This document shows, piece by piece, positions 8,103 through 17,873 of a stretch of 64,000 bases of DNA; the stretch's first letter is position 1, and the number at the start of each line of letters is the position of its first letter. The notes under the pieces were generated by a model. That model saw only the letters and a list, made by a program, of their open reading frames with translations. It ran no database searches and was not told the origin of the DNA. Origin of the DNA: Enterovibrio sp045679545 (GTDB taxonomy: Bacteria; Pseudomonadota; Gammaproteobacteria; Enterobacterales; Vibrionaceae). The stretch is taken from positions 2,046,001 to 2,110,000 of the forward strand of contig NZ_CP166194.1 in assembly GCF_045679545.1 (NCBI RefSeq). Direction: 5' to 3'. The position numbers were made by a program, and so were the translations under genes.

Positions 8103-9709
8103 TACGCCAGCTCCTGCATTGAACTCGCTACCATAATACGTTCAATCTCAGCGCTCCCTGCTACCTCCACCTGCCACTTGCTCGCACGCACAGGCGGCAA
8201 CCGAAATGCGCGATCAGTCATCTCGCCTTCATTCAATGCCAGTACCGTTTCGCCATCCGCGATCACTTTCATCGACACTAATTCAGGGTGCGGTGATTGC
8301 AATCGAGCACAACTGAGCAAGCACCCTATCGGCATGGTGAACACCTTAGATCGCCAAACAAACGGCTTACTTTGCGCTGCTTGCTGCCATTCACTTGACT
8401 GCCTGCCTGATACTGTCACCATCACATCACGCTCAAGGTCCACATACGCCGTGTCCCATCTATCCGTAATGCGTGTAAACGCCTGCGAAAGCGGATCGTA
8501 AATAAAGCCACCCGCCTCACCTTGCGCCACGTACTGACCTTCTACGGCTACCGCATTTAGGGTGTACGGCTTAAATGCCTGCCAGTTATCACGGTCAATG
8601 ATTGGGTCCGTGACCACATTCGCCCCATCAGCACTTACCACCACCAAGCCATCAGGCGAGGCATACATCGCCATGCCATTAAGCACCACCAGTGACGCAC
8701 CACTCACACATGATTGCTCAACGCTTAACTTATGGCCCGTCATCGCATCCGGTGTAATGCCGCTAAACACATACGGATACCCCTTCGTTGCCACCACAAG
8801 CGAGGTACCAATCGGCACAATGCCAACAATCTCATGCTCCGTGGTACCGCGGTGGCCTTTTGGCCACGCATACGGCAAATAGGATTCAGAGAACATCACT
8901 TCATTCCCCGCGTACCCCGCACAAATGCCGTTCGCCATTTGGCAAATACCCTGCATGTTCTCGGGCGGCACCTCAAAGTCCCACGTTTCCAATATCGGGC
9001 CGTTCACGTCACGCACCGCATCCACATAATCAACCTGCGCGATCGGGATTTCCGCAACTAGCATGAATTCACCCACACCGGCACTCGTGGCTGAACGGTA
9101 TAAGCGCGTGTGCGTGATATTGTGCGTATTCACGCCAGGCTGTGTTAAACGGACCGTCACTGTTGAGCCCGGCTTAGGAATGAGCGCAGATTTAGACGCA
9201 TCACCTGGCGCACCTTCCTCACCAAAGCGCGTCACATAGGTTTGAATGTAAAGTCGGTCCTCATCATCAAAAATAGCCGCCTCACCTTCTGGCGGGTTTT
9301 CGCCTGTACTCTCATCCACTTTCGTTACCAATGGCGGCGACGCGGGACGCGGCACACCCAAGTCATACGACGCAGCAGGGCCGAAACCATTACCGCCAAT
9401 CGCCATGTCTTGTGCCGTCAGCTTGGGCTTGCCGTCACCCGTAAAGTAAACACGCTGATATTCATCTTGTGCCATGGGGCTATCCGTGGCACACACCGCC
9501 GCATTAGACCAAAGCAGCCACTTATCACCGTACTTGTGCAACGCTCCAGGCGAAATGGGGAACACGCCACCCACCTTGCTTGCTTTCATTGGCGCAACAA
9601 TGCCTCGCTCAAAGCGACAATCAACGGAACGTGTCGCGGCTTCATTAGGCAAAAGATGGTCTTTGAGGCGCGGCACTTCGCCGCGCATCATGGTGATGTC
9701 TATTAGCAT
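8102..9709 (-). CDS. Tail/hub protein, probable beta-propeller-like stabilisation protein (535 aa)
   Basis: This is an all-beta protein with repeated blades of the form 'strand-turn-VVATKGYPYVFSG', 'MAMYASPDGLVVVSADG' and 'GQYVAQGEAGGFIYDP', ending in a beta-sandwich-like tail. Proteins of this size and look lie between connector and tail genes in 933W-like podoviruses and are thought to be tail tube/hub or stabilisation proteins. No catalytic motif is visible. The gene is followed immediately by the tail-tip gene, with a 1-nt stop/start overlap. Confidence 0.6.
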   Translation of the reverse strand: MLIDITMMRGEVPRLKDHLLPNEAATRSVDCRFERGIVAPMKASKVGGVFPISPGALHKYGDKWLLWSNAAVCATDSPMAQDEYQRVYFTGDGKPKLTAQDMAIGGNGFGPAASYDLGVPRPASPPLVTKVDESTGENPPEGEAAIFDDEDRLYIQTYVTRFGEEGAPGDASKSALIPKPGSTVTVRLTQPGVNTHNITHTRLYRSATSAGVGEFMLVAEIPIAQVDYVDAVRDVNGPILETWDFEVPPENMQGICQMANGICAGYAGNEVMFSESYLPYAWPKGHRGTTEHEIVGIVPIGTSLVVATKGYPYVFSGITPDAMTGHKLSVEQSCVSGASLVVLNGMAMYASPDGLVVVSADGANVVTDPIIDRDNWQAFKPYTLNAVAVEGQYVAQGEAGGFIYDPLSQAFTRITDRWDTAYVDLERDVMVTVSGRQSSEWQQAAQSKPFVWRSKVFTMPIGCLLSCARLQSPHPELVSMKVIADGETVLALNEGEMTDRAFRLPPVRASKWQVEVAGSAEIERIMVASSMQELA

Positions 9710-9745
9710 TGTGGACTCTCAAGAAGTTACATAAGGGAAGGGCGA

Positions 9746-10426
9746 CTAAAGCGGCAACACCATTGCCGCTTTCGGGTATTGTGCTTTCACCGCACTTTGC
9801 GCGTCTAACCACGTGCTTGTCCCGTTTTTCACGTCGTCGTGCATCATTTCAAATTGCTGATCGTTGGACTCATACCCCACCCGCCGCAACGCCGCATAGT
9901 TCGCAAACCGCCATGCGTCCCACGTCATCGCCTCATAGGGCACGGGTTCGGCCATCTCCCACGCGGCCACATCCAGCGCGTGTTGCTCGGGGGTCACCCC
10001 GCCCATCCACTGCTCATGGTCGGGGGTCTCGGGGTCATCGGGCTGGCCACTGGCCTCCGGGGCGACTGGGCGGGCCCCGAGCCACGCAACATAGGCATCA
10101 TGAAAACGCCAGCGCTCGGCGTTTTGGTGCATGGCGAGAAACTGCCGCACAATGTCATCACGGTGACCGCGGTGGATTCTGACCACCACCCACAGCGCCG
10201 CCTCACTCTTTTGGTGGCCGCGAGGGGCTTCGACCACATACTCGACATCAACGAAAACAGGCACCGAGCGGGTGCCTGTTTGTTCGTCGCCGTTCTCGTC
10301 GGTGTACGTGAATGGCTCGGGCACGGTCACCGGGGTGCCGTCGTCGTTAAATTGCTGCTCTCGGCGTACGTCGAGCACGTAAAACGGCCGGATTTTCTCC
10401 GGCACGTCGTTCAATGTTAAAACCAT
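9746..10426 (-). CDS. Probable tail-fibre assembly/partner protein (226 aa), GC-rich
   Basis: The gene begins at ATG 10,426 (AGAGGT site 4 nt upstream), 10 nt after the fibre gene stops. The N-terminal 80 residues form a beta-rich domain. The C-terminal part is acidic with many Trp, His and Pro and a WLGARPVAPEA stretch. Fibre chaperones lie directly downstream of phage fibre genes and often have Trp/Pro/Glu-rich C-termini, so an assembly or fibre-cap role is likely, though no family is certain. The base composition is visibly richer in G+C than the flanking head and tail genes, as in the 3' end of the fibre gene, so both were probably acquired together. Confidence 0.6.
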   Translation of the reverse strand: MVLTLNDVPEKIRPFYVLDVRREQQFNDDGTPVTVPEPFTYTDENGDEQTGTRSVPVFVDVEYVVEAPRGHQKSEAALWVVVRIHRGHRDDIVRQFLAMHQNAERWRFHDAYVAWLGARPVAPEASGQPDDPETPDHEQWMGGVTPEQHALDVAAWEMAEPVPYEAMTWDAWRFANYAALRRVGYESNDQQFEMMHDDVKNGTSTWLDAQSAVKAQYPKAAMVLPL

Positions 10427-10436
10427 AAAAACCTCT

Positions 10437-13400
10437 TTAAACAAAACCGACAGGAAACGCACTCACGTGACAGCCCACTTTAACGAGTGCGTTGTTTAAG
10501 TCGCGGTCGTACTGGTTGCCATCGACTAACGGGATCACACCATGGGGGTGGGAAAAATCCGTGCCCGGCACACTGTCACCCCATGGGTTGGCAGTGCCTT
10601 GCGTGTACGTCAATTCTGAAAAATGAAGCTGAAGGAAATACACGCCATTTGACGGGGTGAGCGTGTACAACGCTTTCACGGCGGCGGCATTTTCTTTTCC
10701 TCCATTTACGCCCAGCGGGGCATGGGTTGGGCTGTCTGATTCCGTGCTAGACCATGACAAACGGCCATTGATCACGCCGCGGTCATCGAGCACGGCCACA
10801 CTACCAATCGGCACATTGTTCGCACTGGCCAGTGTCCCGACTTTCTGCGTCAAACTGGCGATCACTCGGTTGCCGAAATTCGGCAAGAATGACGCGCTAT
10901 AAAACACTTTGCGGGCCGTCGATGAAACAAGCCCATTACTCGACGGCACAGTAAAAGGCGCAAGGGCGCTATAAAACAACAAGCTCACGACATGCTCCCC
11001 CACTGACGGGTGGGCGTGACGGATCGTGTTGTCAATATTTTCAGACGCGTTATCCCACGTTAACGTCGTCCATTGACCGCCGCCGTCTTGCGTTCTCAAT
11101 CGGCCATGCCCTTTATCCCACTTACTCATGGCGGGCCAATCATTCGGAAAATCACCGCGTAAACTGGCGGGATTCCAGTGCCCGGCCACCCCGTTTCTAA
11201 ATGTTGACGCCAGCGCCGTGATCGAACTAATGATGTCTACATAGGGCATGTCGTCGTGTTCTTCGGGCAAACAAAACGCGTCCAATACTTCACGGGCGCA
11301 AAAGCTTTGGACGGCGTCGGACACCGAGCCCACATACCCCATATCGCTTACGCTGTCGGAAAAATCGGCGGTGATCGGGACAAACAACACCGGATCGCCA
11401 CTGATTGCGCTATTATCAACGGTGCTCTCCCATGCGCGGGCCGTAGGGTTCCACTTCACCACGGTGTGGTTGGCCGTGTTACGCACGATCACGCGGTAAA
11501 AATCGCCCGTGGACAAGTGAATAAACCCCCAACTCACGTTGGGCTGACTGCCAAAGCCTCTATCTGCGCACGTGCGCACCGTCGCTACGACGGGCCATGT
11601 CACATTCACTTCCCCATACGGTAAATAATTCGCCGTCAATTGTGGCAAAGTGCCACGGGCAATACAGGGTAATTTTCCCTTGCCACGCATCAGCGCGTTG
11701 GATGCCAGCACCATGCTATTTTCTGCCAGTCCATCGGCATCGATGCGCTGAATCGGCAAACGTAAATCTTGAAACGCCCCCGCCCGGATCGCGTCATAAT
11801 ACCCGTATTGATTTCGTGTCCCTGTGACGCCTGACACAATCGACCCCGTGTTACCCCCATGTCGTTGCTTGCGGGGGTCAAAACAGGCCGCTAGCGAAAA
11901 CTGTTTCCACTTCGGTAACGCATCCCACAAGCCAGCGACCGCGCCATCATAGGGCTGTTTCGTGCCGAATGGGTTTGCGTCTTGAAAATGACTGCCCTGA
12001 TTTGCACGCTGAATCAGCGCCACAGGCAAGGCAAAACAGCGGCCTTTGTACGCCGCGCTGTGCCCATCGCGAGCGGCAAAATACCCCGCGCCCAAGGGGG
12101 CGTTTTTATGGCTGTCCACACTGGCCGTGCGAACACTATCAAACACCCCGCCATCCGGTGACCCTAAGCCCGAGGACACATCAGACATGCCTTGCGGATT
12201 CACGATACTGTTATAGCGAAACCCACTGCGGTAACAGAGATAGCCGTCGCCCACATACTGCCATTGCGTCACGGAATCCCATTGATTACCAAAGCCTGCG
12301 AGCGTTTTGGCACGGCCCACTACTTGGACGGGCTGATCCTCATCAGACAAATACATGTTCATGTCGGGGTGACTGCATACCGCCCGCTTTTGCGCCAACG
12401 TTAACGTGGCCCACGGGATCACCATGCCCACGGTCTCCGTGTCCCAAGGGCCAAACGCGGAAAACCCTTGTTTCACATAATCGGTGACAGGCACCAAGGG
12501 CAAGCCGCCCCACGACGTGCCGCCATATTGCACCGAGGCATCGGGACACACAAAATCGACGACGGGCATATGCACGGCCTCAAAATAGGCGAAGTCTTTG
12601 CGGTTCACGAGCACCGACTCGGCCACGGGCATCACACTCACATTGTGCAACACCATGACCTGTTCAGGAGATGACGAGCTGGCCACAAATTCTACGGTGA
12701 TATAAGGGCTGGCATTGTAATGAAGGTTAACCGTCACGCGCTCGGTGTCGCCTGCTTTTAATGTTACATAATGCGCGGTTTCCCCCGGCAAACTCCCGGT
12801 GGCGTGTCCCATTCGCATACGCACTTTCACATCTGTCACCGCCGTGAACGTGGCCTCGCAGCGGTATTTTTCACCCTCTGTAAGTGCCACGTTTTGAGAT
12901 AGCCATGACACCAATGAGTTTGACTCTCCCGCGGGTTGACGCATTTCCACGCCATCCGCGTGAACAGTGGCTTTTTCACCTGCGTTCCAACCCGTTAACC
13001 CGTTGCGAAAATCGCCATTGGTGAGCAATCCCTCGAACGCGTCAGGGGCGCTATCATACTCGACCACTTCGCCTGTGACGTTGTTATATACCCGCGTACC
13101 CGCTTCGGCGGGGGGCAACAACCACGCGGCAGAATACAGGCGATTAAAGTTTTTATTCGTGATGTGACGAAGATGGAACACCACGCCGTTCAGCATAAAC
13201 GCGGGATCGGCACTGTTTGCGCTCCCTGTTGCGTTGCTATCCGTGCGCCCCATCAAAAACAAGTTGGCGCTGTCTGCATCCGTAAAGCGGCACGTGATCC
13301 CCTGATTCACAATCTCAACATTTGAGGCATTGCTGTGCTTGCCCATGCTAATGACACCTCCGGGGGCTGTCATCATGCGCGCTCGATCTTGGGTGGCGGT

Positions 13401-14384
13401 GAGAAACGCAGCCTCTGAGGGTAAATAGCCGCGCAACCCGACAGAATCCGCCGACGCTTGGGCTTTTGTGGCTTCGGCTTCTGCGCGGTTGGCTTGGGTG
13501 GTGCTCTGTGACAGCTTATCCGCCGCCCCTTGCTCGTGCCCTTCTGCCTTGCCTGCCGCAGCAGTGGCTTGCTCGGCTTTCAGTGCGGCGGTGTCTTTGT
13601 GCTGCCCGGCCAATGCCGCATCGTCCGCAACGCCTTGTTCTGAATTCGCTGCATTGCTGGCCGATTGCGCAGCCTGCGTCGCCTTTTGGGAGGTTTGCTG
13701 CAATAGCGAGGCCGCATTGCTTTCATGCTGCTCTGCTTTCGAAGCCGCAGCCTCTGCGCCACCCCTTGCGGTGACAGCAAGTGCCTTTTCATTCGCAGCA
13801 GTTTGCGCGCTCGCGCTCGCGGCATTGGCTTTCAGTGTTGCCTTGCTTGCCTGTTCAGTCGCAATAACGGCTTGCCTACCTGACTCTTGGCGCTCTGAAG
13901 CAGACAACGCCGCTTGCTGCCCTGACAGCACGGCAGATTGCGAGGCGCTATCTCGGTGCGACATGGCTTGCTGTTCAAGCTGCGTAACGTCTACCTTGCT
14001 TCGCTCAACGTCAATATGCCATTGCTGTACATCAGCGTGTTTTAAGCGCACTTCGCCCAGGCTCTCGCGCACTTCAATCACCGACTCAGGAAGAAGCGGC
14101 GACGTTAGCGCCATCAGTTCTTCTAGTGTCATTTCGCCGGTTACGTCGTCATTGACCACACATGAGCCAATGTGTTCAACATCAGAACGACGGCTAACCT
14201 GAGCGAACACCTCATACTCGCCGCGTTTCAGGCTAAAGTCGTATTGTCCCGCGTCATCCGTTTTTACAGAAACCGTGGAATTGAAAAACGTTTCACCTGC
14301 GCTTCTTGATACGCGAAGCTCTAGCAATGCACACGAAAGCGGCGTTCCGCCTGCATCCGTCAACTGACCTATGATTTTAATCAT
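10437..14384 (-). CDS. Side tail fibre / receptor-binding protein (1315 aa)
   Basis: Residues about 1-105 match the lambda Stf-type fibre N-terminal module that docks to the tail (MIKIIGQLTDAGGTPL..., YDFSLKRGEYEVFA). Residues about 110-320 are an Ala/Gln/Ser/Glu heptad rod, typical of trimeric fibre shafts. From about residue 330 the protein changes to a large beta-rich region with many Trp, Tyr, Asn and Gly, expected to be the receptor-binding head, including a probable carbohydrate-binding-like jelly roll near residues 450-580. Base composition rises in the 3' part, suggesting an exchanged adhesin module. The fibre partner gene follows. Confidence 0.85.
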   Translation of the reverse strand: MIKIIGQLTDAGGTPLSCALLELRVSRSAGETFFNSTVSVKTDDAGQYDFSLKRGEYEVFAQVSRRSDVEHIGSCVVNDDVTGEMTLEELMALTSPLLPESVIEVRESLGEVRLKHADVQQWHIDVERSKVDVTQLEQQAMSHRDSASQSAVLSGQQAALSASERQESGRQAVIATEQASKATLKANAASASAQTAANEKALAVTARGGAEAAASKAEQHESNAASLLQQTSQKATQAAQSASNAANSEQGVADDAALAGQHKDTAALKAEQATAAAGKAEGHEQGAADKLSQSTTQANRAEAEATKAQASADSVGLRGYLPSEAAFLTATQDRARMMTAPGGVISMGKHSNASNVEIVNQGITCRFTDADSANLFLMGRTDSNATGSANSADPAFMLNGVVFHLRHITNKNFNRLYSAAWLLPPAEAGTRVYNNVTGEVVEYDSAPDAFEGLLTNGDFRNGLTGWNAGEKATVHADGVEMRQPAGESNSLVSWLSQNVALTEGEKYRCEATFTAVTDVKVRMRMGHATGSLPGETAHYVTLKAGDTERVTVNLHYNASPYITVEFVASSSSPEQVMVLHNVSVMPVAESVLVNRKDFAYFEAVHMPVVDFVCPDASVQYGGTSWGGLPLVPVTDYVKQGFSAFGPWDTETVGMVIPWATLTLAQKRAVCSHPDMNMYLSDEDQPVQVVGRAKTLAGFGNQWDSVTQWQYVGDGYLCYRSGFRYNSIVNPQGMSDVSSGLGSPDGGVFDSVRTASVDSHKNAPLGAGYFAARDGHSAAYKGRCFALPVALIQRANQGSHFQDANPFGTKQPYDGAVAGLWDALPKWKQFSLAACFDPRKQRHGGNTGSIVSGVTGTRNQYGYYDAIRAGAFQDLRLPIQRIDADGLAENSMVLASNALMRGKGKLPCIARGTLPQLTANYLPYGEVNVTWPVVATVRTCADRGFGSQPNVSWGFIHLSTGDFYRVIVRNTANHTVVKWNPTARAWESTVDNSAISGDPVLFVPITADFSDSVSDMGYVGSVSDAVQSFCAREVLDAFCLPEEHDDMPYVDIISSITALASTFRNGVAGHWNPASLRGDFPNDWPAMSKWDKGHGRLRTQDGGGQWTTLTWDNASENIDNTIRHAHPSVGEHVVSLLFYSALAPFTVPSSNGLVSSTARKVFYSASFLPNFGNRVIASLTQKVGTLASANNVPIGSVAVLDDRGVINGRLSWSSTESDSPTHAPLGVNGGKENAAAVKALYTLTPSNGVYFLQLHFSELTYTQGTANPWGDSVPGTDFSHPHGVIPLVDGNQYDRDLNNALVKVGCHVSAFPVGFV

Positions 14385-14387
14385 GCG

Positions 14388-15023
14388 TTATCGCCTCCGC
14401 TCTGAACTTGCAATGCGCTGGCGCTCTGCGTTGTCCGTGCTGGTTTTTCCCGTTAGCGCCAGTTGGAATAACTGGAGGTGCTGATTAGATTTACCTAGCT
14501 CGCTGTCGTTCTGCCCGTCTTTTGAGTAGGCACGAAACATCATGAAATCAAACACCATGGATTCATAAATCGACGGCAACGGGAACTGCTCGCTTTCGCC
14601 GTTAACACGTATTTGGCGGGCGTAATCAAATTCAACGTTGACGGCATTCGTCGGTGCAGGGAACACGTAGAAACTGAGGTCATCATTCTCTTGACGCGTC
14701 CAGTTAGTCGGCTGCGGGTCCTTCATCATTCGCCATTGCGGATAATTTTGATTTAAGCGAAAAATATCAACAAACTGCAATGCGTAGCCGTTGACATGGT
14801 TGACACCAATCAGCTTGTAAGCATCAGGGGGAAGCTGCGCACGCATACTGTTAGCCGCTAACTCCACCTCTGCCGTCACTCGGCCAAGGTCGGGGCGTAC
14901 CACCAAAATGGATGAAATAGCATCGTTCAAATTACGAAGATGGGTTTCCTTGGTCCATCGAACAAAGTTGGGATCAATTAATTCGTCACCTAGACGCTCA
15001 AATAACTCAAGCACTGCTGCCAC
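14388..15023 (-). CDS. Head-tail adaptor-type protein (211 aa)
   Basis: The start is GTG 15,023, overlapping the preceding TAG stop, with GGGAG 8 nt upstream. The protein has a helical N-terminus (LFERLGDELIDPN), a central beta domain (YALQFVDIFRLNQNYPQW, DLSFYVFPAP) and a helical C-terminus. It looks like the DUF6682-type adaptor proteins of 933W-like phages, which bridge portal and tail. The identification rests on pattern and position, between the connector gene and the fibre gene. Confidence 0.6.
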   Translation of the reverse strand: MAAVLELFERLGDELIDPNFVRWTKETHLRNLNDAISSILVVRPDLGRVTAEVELAANSMRAQLPPDAYKLIGVNHVNGYALQFVDIFRLNQNYPQWRMMKDPQPTNWTRQENDDLSFYVFPAPTNAVNVEFDYARQIRVNGESEQFPLPSIYESMVFDFMMFRAYSKDGQNDSELGKSNQHLQLFQLALTGKTSTDNAERQRIASSERRR

Positions 15024-15613
15024 TAGAAGAACTCCCGCTTACGGACTGGCGCTGACGGTGACATGGAAGGGCTGGTTTCCAGCCTCCATCGCATCGCCTG
15101 GCGCATGGTTTCAACAAATTCACGCTCATAATGTGCGTGCAGGTTTGGGTCTAGCGAATCTGGCATGGCGTAAAGCCTCGCTGCGGCCCCTGCGCAAATC
15201 CCAGACAACCAATCGTCATAGAGTTTTGCGGGCAATTCCTTCGCGCCGAGTACGGGCTCAACCGTGCAAGTGATGGTCACGTCTTGAGCGTCACGCAAAA
15301 AGAACACGTCATCGAGACTCAACGCGTGATAATCTCGATCGGGCTGTAACGCAACGCCATCCGAGGTGATCAGCGCAGAATCTGACGCCTTTAAAATGCC
15401 GTCAGCGCGTCGGTTAACCGCACTGTCCCTGACAATGTTAATCGTCTGCCCTTCATACACTTGGCAAAAGGTACGTGACGCCATGACCACGCCACTGCCA
15501 CGACAAAAGCGAACCGCACTCGCCACAATCGCTTGCTCCAATTGCATCGGAAGCACCACGGACACTAACTGCCTTAGCGTTGGCATGAACTCACTAACAG
15601 GGACAGTGCGCAT
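15023..15613 (-). CDS. Putative head-tail connector protein (196 aa)
   Basis: This 196-residue protein has a helical start, a beta-rich centre (residues about 45-120) and a helical C-terminus with conserved Tyr/Glu/Trp (HYEREFVETMRQAMRWR). It lies two bases after the 151-residue gene and overlaps the next adaptor gene. The order capsid - decoration - small acidic protein - connector - adaptor - fibre is that of Stx-type podoviruses. The role is inferred from position. Confidence 0.6.
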   Translation of the reverse strand: MRTVPVSEFMPTLRQLVSVVLPMQLEQAIVASAVRFCRGSGVVMASRTFCQVYEGQTINIVRDSAVNRRADGILKASDSALITSDGVALQPDRDYHALSLDDVFFLRDAQDVTITCTVEPVLGAKELPAKLYDDWLSGICAGAAARLYAMPDSLDPNLHAHYEREFVETMRQAMRWRLETSPSMSPSAPVRKREFF

Positions 15614-15615
15614 GA

Positions 15616-16071
15616 TTAACCTTCCCCTTGGCCTTCGCTTTCCGCTTTAGCACGAAACGCGTCACGCACGCGTAGGCGGAAATCTTGCACCGACTCTTGT
15701 GCGCCTTTCGGATCAATGTTCAAGTCATGCGCTTCAACCAACGTGGCCAACTGCGGGCCGGTTAGTTTTGACACGTCAGTATCAACGCCGCCAATCACCA
15801 CCAGAGTATCGGCTGCTTTGCGTAGCAGTTCCGCTTCGGCTTCCGCTTTTGCTTTTGCTTCAGCTTTCGCCTTTTCCGCATCTTCTGCCGATTTCTGTGC
15901 GTCTTTCAGCTTATCCGCTTCCACGAATACCTGACCGAATCGGAGCAAGACCGCCGCCACTTCGTCAGACACTTCAATCGGTTTCATGCGCGGGAACACC
16001 TGACGCGAACCGGTAATGGTGTCGCGCTTAATTTCCTTCGGGCCGATATAAGCGATTTTTTGCTTACCCAT
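15616..16071 (-). CDS. Small Ala/Lys/Glu-rich head protein with SAP-like C-terminus (151 aa)
   Basis: ATG 16,071 with GAAGGTG 8 nt upstream is preferred to an upstream in-frame start that would read through the terminator region. The N-terminal 45 residues form a small beta domain (KIAYIGPKEIKRDTITG). Residues about 50-85 are an uninterrupted Ala/Lys/Glu helix. The end contains a helix-turn-helix resembling a SAP or terminal capsid-completion module (LTGPQLATLVEAHDLNI). The function is probably structural. Confidence 0.6.
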   Translation of the reverse strand: MGKQKIAYIGPKEIKRDTITGSRQVFPRMKPIEVSDEVAAVLLRFGQVFVEADKLKDAQKSAEDAEKAKAEAKAKAEAEAELLRKAADTLVVIGGVDTDVSKLTGPQLATLVEAHDLNIDPKGAQESVQDFRLRVRDAFRAKAESEGQGEG

Positions 16072-16098
16072 GTTCAATGCACCTTCACTCTGAGAAAT

Positions 16099-16122
16099 AA
16101 AAAAAGGGCGCACGCGGCACCC
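16099..16122 (-). terminator. Intrinsic terminator after the decoration-protein gene
   Basis: On the minus strand GGGTGC-CGCGT-GCGCCC is followed by seven T. It lies between the 126-residue gene and the next gene start, so expression of the downstream tail genes should be reduced unless RNA polymerase is antiterminated. Confidence 0.75.
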
Positions 16123-16142
16123 TTCATTCAACTGGGCTTGAA

Positions 16143-16523
16143 TTAGTAGCCAGTCGCCACGTATTCAGGGTTGATTTCCAACTTACCTGTTGCCGCTGCA
16201 CCTTTGATGGTGGCCGTCAGTACCGCCTTTTCTTCGGTGTACGTGGTAGGAAGCGCAATAGACAGGCTTGCTGCCGCTGACACATCAACATTCGCTTCAA
16301 GCAAGGTTTCACCCAGCTTAATGTCCACTTTTGCGCCAGCGCCCAGACCGCTAGTGTTCACGCGAACACCGGTCACTGAAATACCAATCGGCACGTCCAG
16401 CATTTCGACGACAGTTGCTACGGCTGCGGCTTTCAGCGTCACTGCGGCAAAGGCCATAGACAGGTTGCCTTGCGCACCGACATACATACGGTTGTGCATA
16501 GAGGGGGCTTTAATCGTTGCCAT
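16143..16523 (-). CDS. Probable capsid decoration / head-fibre protein (126 aa)
   Basis: This is an almost purely beta protein rich in Ala, Val, Thr and Gly with no Cys. It is encoded directly after the major capsid gene with a CGGAGT ribosome site. Small beta-rich proteins at this location in 933W-like and other podoviruses cement or decorate the head surface. No motif proves this. The assignment is from composition, size and position. Confidence 0.6.
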   Translation of the reverse strand: MATIKAPSMHNRMYVGAQGNLSMAFAAVTLKAAAVATVVEMLDVPIGISVTGVRVNTSGLGAGAKVDIKLGETLLEANVDVSAAASLSIALPTTYTEEKAVLTATIKGAAATGKLEINPEYVATGY

Positions 16524-16589
16524 GTTTTGTTTACTCCGTTCGGAATTAGTAAGGGAAAGAAAAGGGCCAGCGTCAGCCAGCCCGTTTTC

Positions 16590-17807
16590 TTAAATGCCCA
16601 GGGTGATAGCAGTATCGACCGCGATAACACCGTGGTCATTCACACGGCCCGACTTGTCCGCAAAGCGGATTTTCTTCAAGCCATTCATCCAGCCAATGGT
16701 CACTTCTTCACGGTTACCCGCGTCCACTTTCTCAGTGTGTAAACTGAACTGGCTACCGTTTTGGGTTTTACCCCACGCATCCGCTAGTGCCTGCGCACCA
16801 ATCAGCATGGCGCGGTCAATGTTAGTTGCCGCCTCCACTTGCTTAACGGTTGCCGCCTTGTCGTTGTTAGACACATCAACCGTTGAGCCTGTGTTAAAGC
16901 GAATTGGCATACCCAGGTACTTACGGATCAAAATGTTTTCGTGCATCACGCAATCACCACGGAACACGTCATGACTAAAATCAGACTTGCGCTTCATGGC
17001 GTTCGCCGCCAGTTGCTGCCAATCTTTGTAGCCTGCCGTGCGCTTGAAGTCAGCCCACTGGCGCGGCGTCACGTTCAAGATGTAGAACGGCTCGCTGCCT
17101 GCTTTGTTTTCTTCCGCAAAACGGATCGGCTGAATCGGGTGTGCCATTTCTTCAATGAACAAAGACAGGTTATCCACCACTTCCATGCCAAACACGTCCG
17201 CTTGGTCCAATCCTTCAAACGTGGTTGCATCACCGCCGAAGAAATGACGGTCATACGTTGGCGGCATAATGTCATTCACCAACATTTCGGCAAACTCAGG
17301 GTCGTTCATCAACGGCACGATAATGTCATCCGCGAAGTGATCACCACGTGCACCCGCCATGTGAACGGTCGCCAGTTGGTCTTTCAAATCGTTGAAGTAA
17401 GTGCCCAGTAGCGTACGCGCCGTGGTCATCAGGTTGTGACCGGTACGCTGCTGGCTCATCTTGCCGCCTGCATCCACTTGGTGACGACCTTGGTTGATTG
17501 ACAGCTCGAAGCTGGTGAAGTCCAGACCCTCACCACGACCTGCGATTTTACGATCGCCCATCGTTGGCTTTTTAGATAGCTTGTGCACGATCTGCATGTC
17601 TACCGTGTCTCCTGACGCTTTCTGCAAATCGGTCACACGCACAATCGGTGCGCCTGGGCCTGTTTGCTTGTTGCCCTTCTTGTCACTGATCGCCGCTTTC
17701 GGTGCGTTGTCAGTGAGCATGTTGGTCATGGAGCGGTTACGGTTCGCTGCGGTAAACAGCGCCGCTTCTTGCAGTTTGACTGCCTGTGCTTTTGAAATGG
17801 TTGTCAT
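16590..17807 (-). CDS. Major capsid protein, N4-gp56/Stx-phage type (405 aa)
   Basis: The sequence follows the Stx-phage 933W major capsid protein closely in length and in motifs: QAVKLQEAALFTAA near the start, APIVRVTDL, KPTMGDRKIAGRGE, QGRHQVDAGGKMSQQRT, PPTYDRHFFGGDATTFE, EEMAHPIQPIRF, and WMNGLKKIRF plus DHGVIAVDTA at the end. This family (also called N4-gp56) forms the icosahedral shell with an HK97-like fold. The scaffold gene lies just upstream with a terminator between, and the decoration gene follows. It is the strongest evidence that the head module is of 933W podovirus type. Confidence 0.93.
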   Translation of the reverse strand: MTTISKAQAVKLQEAALFTAANRNRSMTNMLTDNAPKAAISDKKGNKQTGPGAPIVRVTDLQKASGDTVDMQIVHKLSKKPTMGDRKIAGRGEGLDFTSFELSINQGRHQVDAGGKMSQQRTGHNLMTTARTLLGTYFNDLKDQLATVHMAGARGDHFADDIIVPLMNDPEFAEMLVNDIMPPTYDRHFFGGDATTFEGLDQADVFGMEVVDNLSLFIEEMAHPIQPIRFAEENKAGSEPFYILNVTPRQWADFKRTAGYKDWQQLAANAMKRKSDFSHDVFRGDCVMHENILIRKYLGMPIRFNTGSTVDVSNNDKAATVKQVEAATNIDRAMLIGAQALADAWGKTQNGSQFSLHTEKVDAGNREEVTIGWMNGLKKIRFADKSGRVNDHGVIAVDTAITLGI

Positions 17808-17825
17808 TTTCTCAATCCTTTAAAC

Positions 17826-17850
17826 AAAAAAACCCGCCACAGTGGGCGGG
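17826..17850 (-). terminator. Intrinsic terminator between scaffold and major capsid genes
   Basis: On the minus strand a CCCGCC/GGCGGG stem with a short loop is followed by seven T, 19 nt before the capsid gene start. It could tune scaffold-to-capsid ratio or be overridden by late antitermination. Confidence 0.75.
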
Positions 17851-17873
17851 TTCTCGATGCCGTCTACACGGCG

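Noticed and set aside
9839..10420. Plus-strand 193-codon frame opposite the fibre partner gene.
   Set aside because: High G+C lengthens chance open frames here; the minus frame has a good ribosome site and fits the operon.
13468..14202. Plus-strand 244-codon frame rich in Ala, Ser and Cys.
   Set aside because: It is antisense to the Ala-rich heptad rod of the tail fibre gene, which explains the composition.
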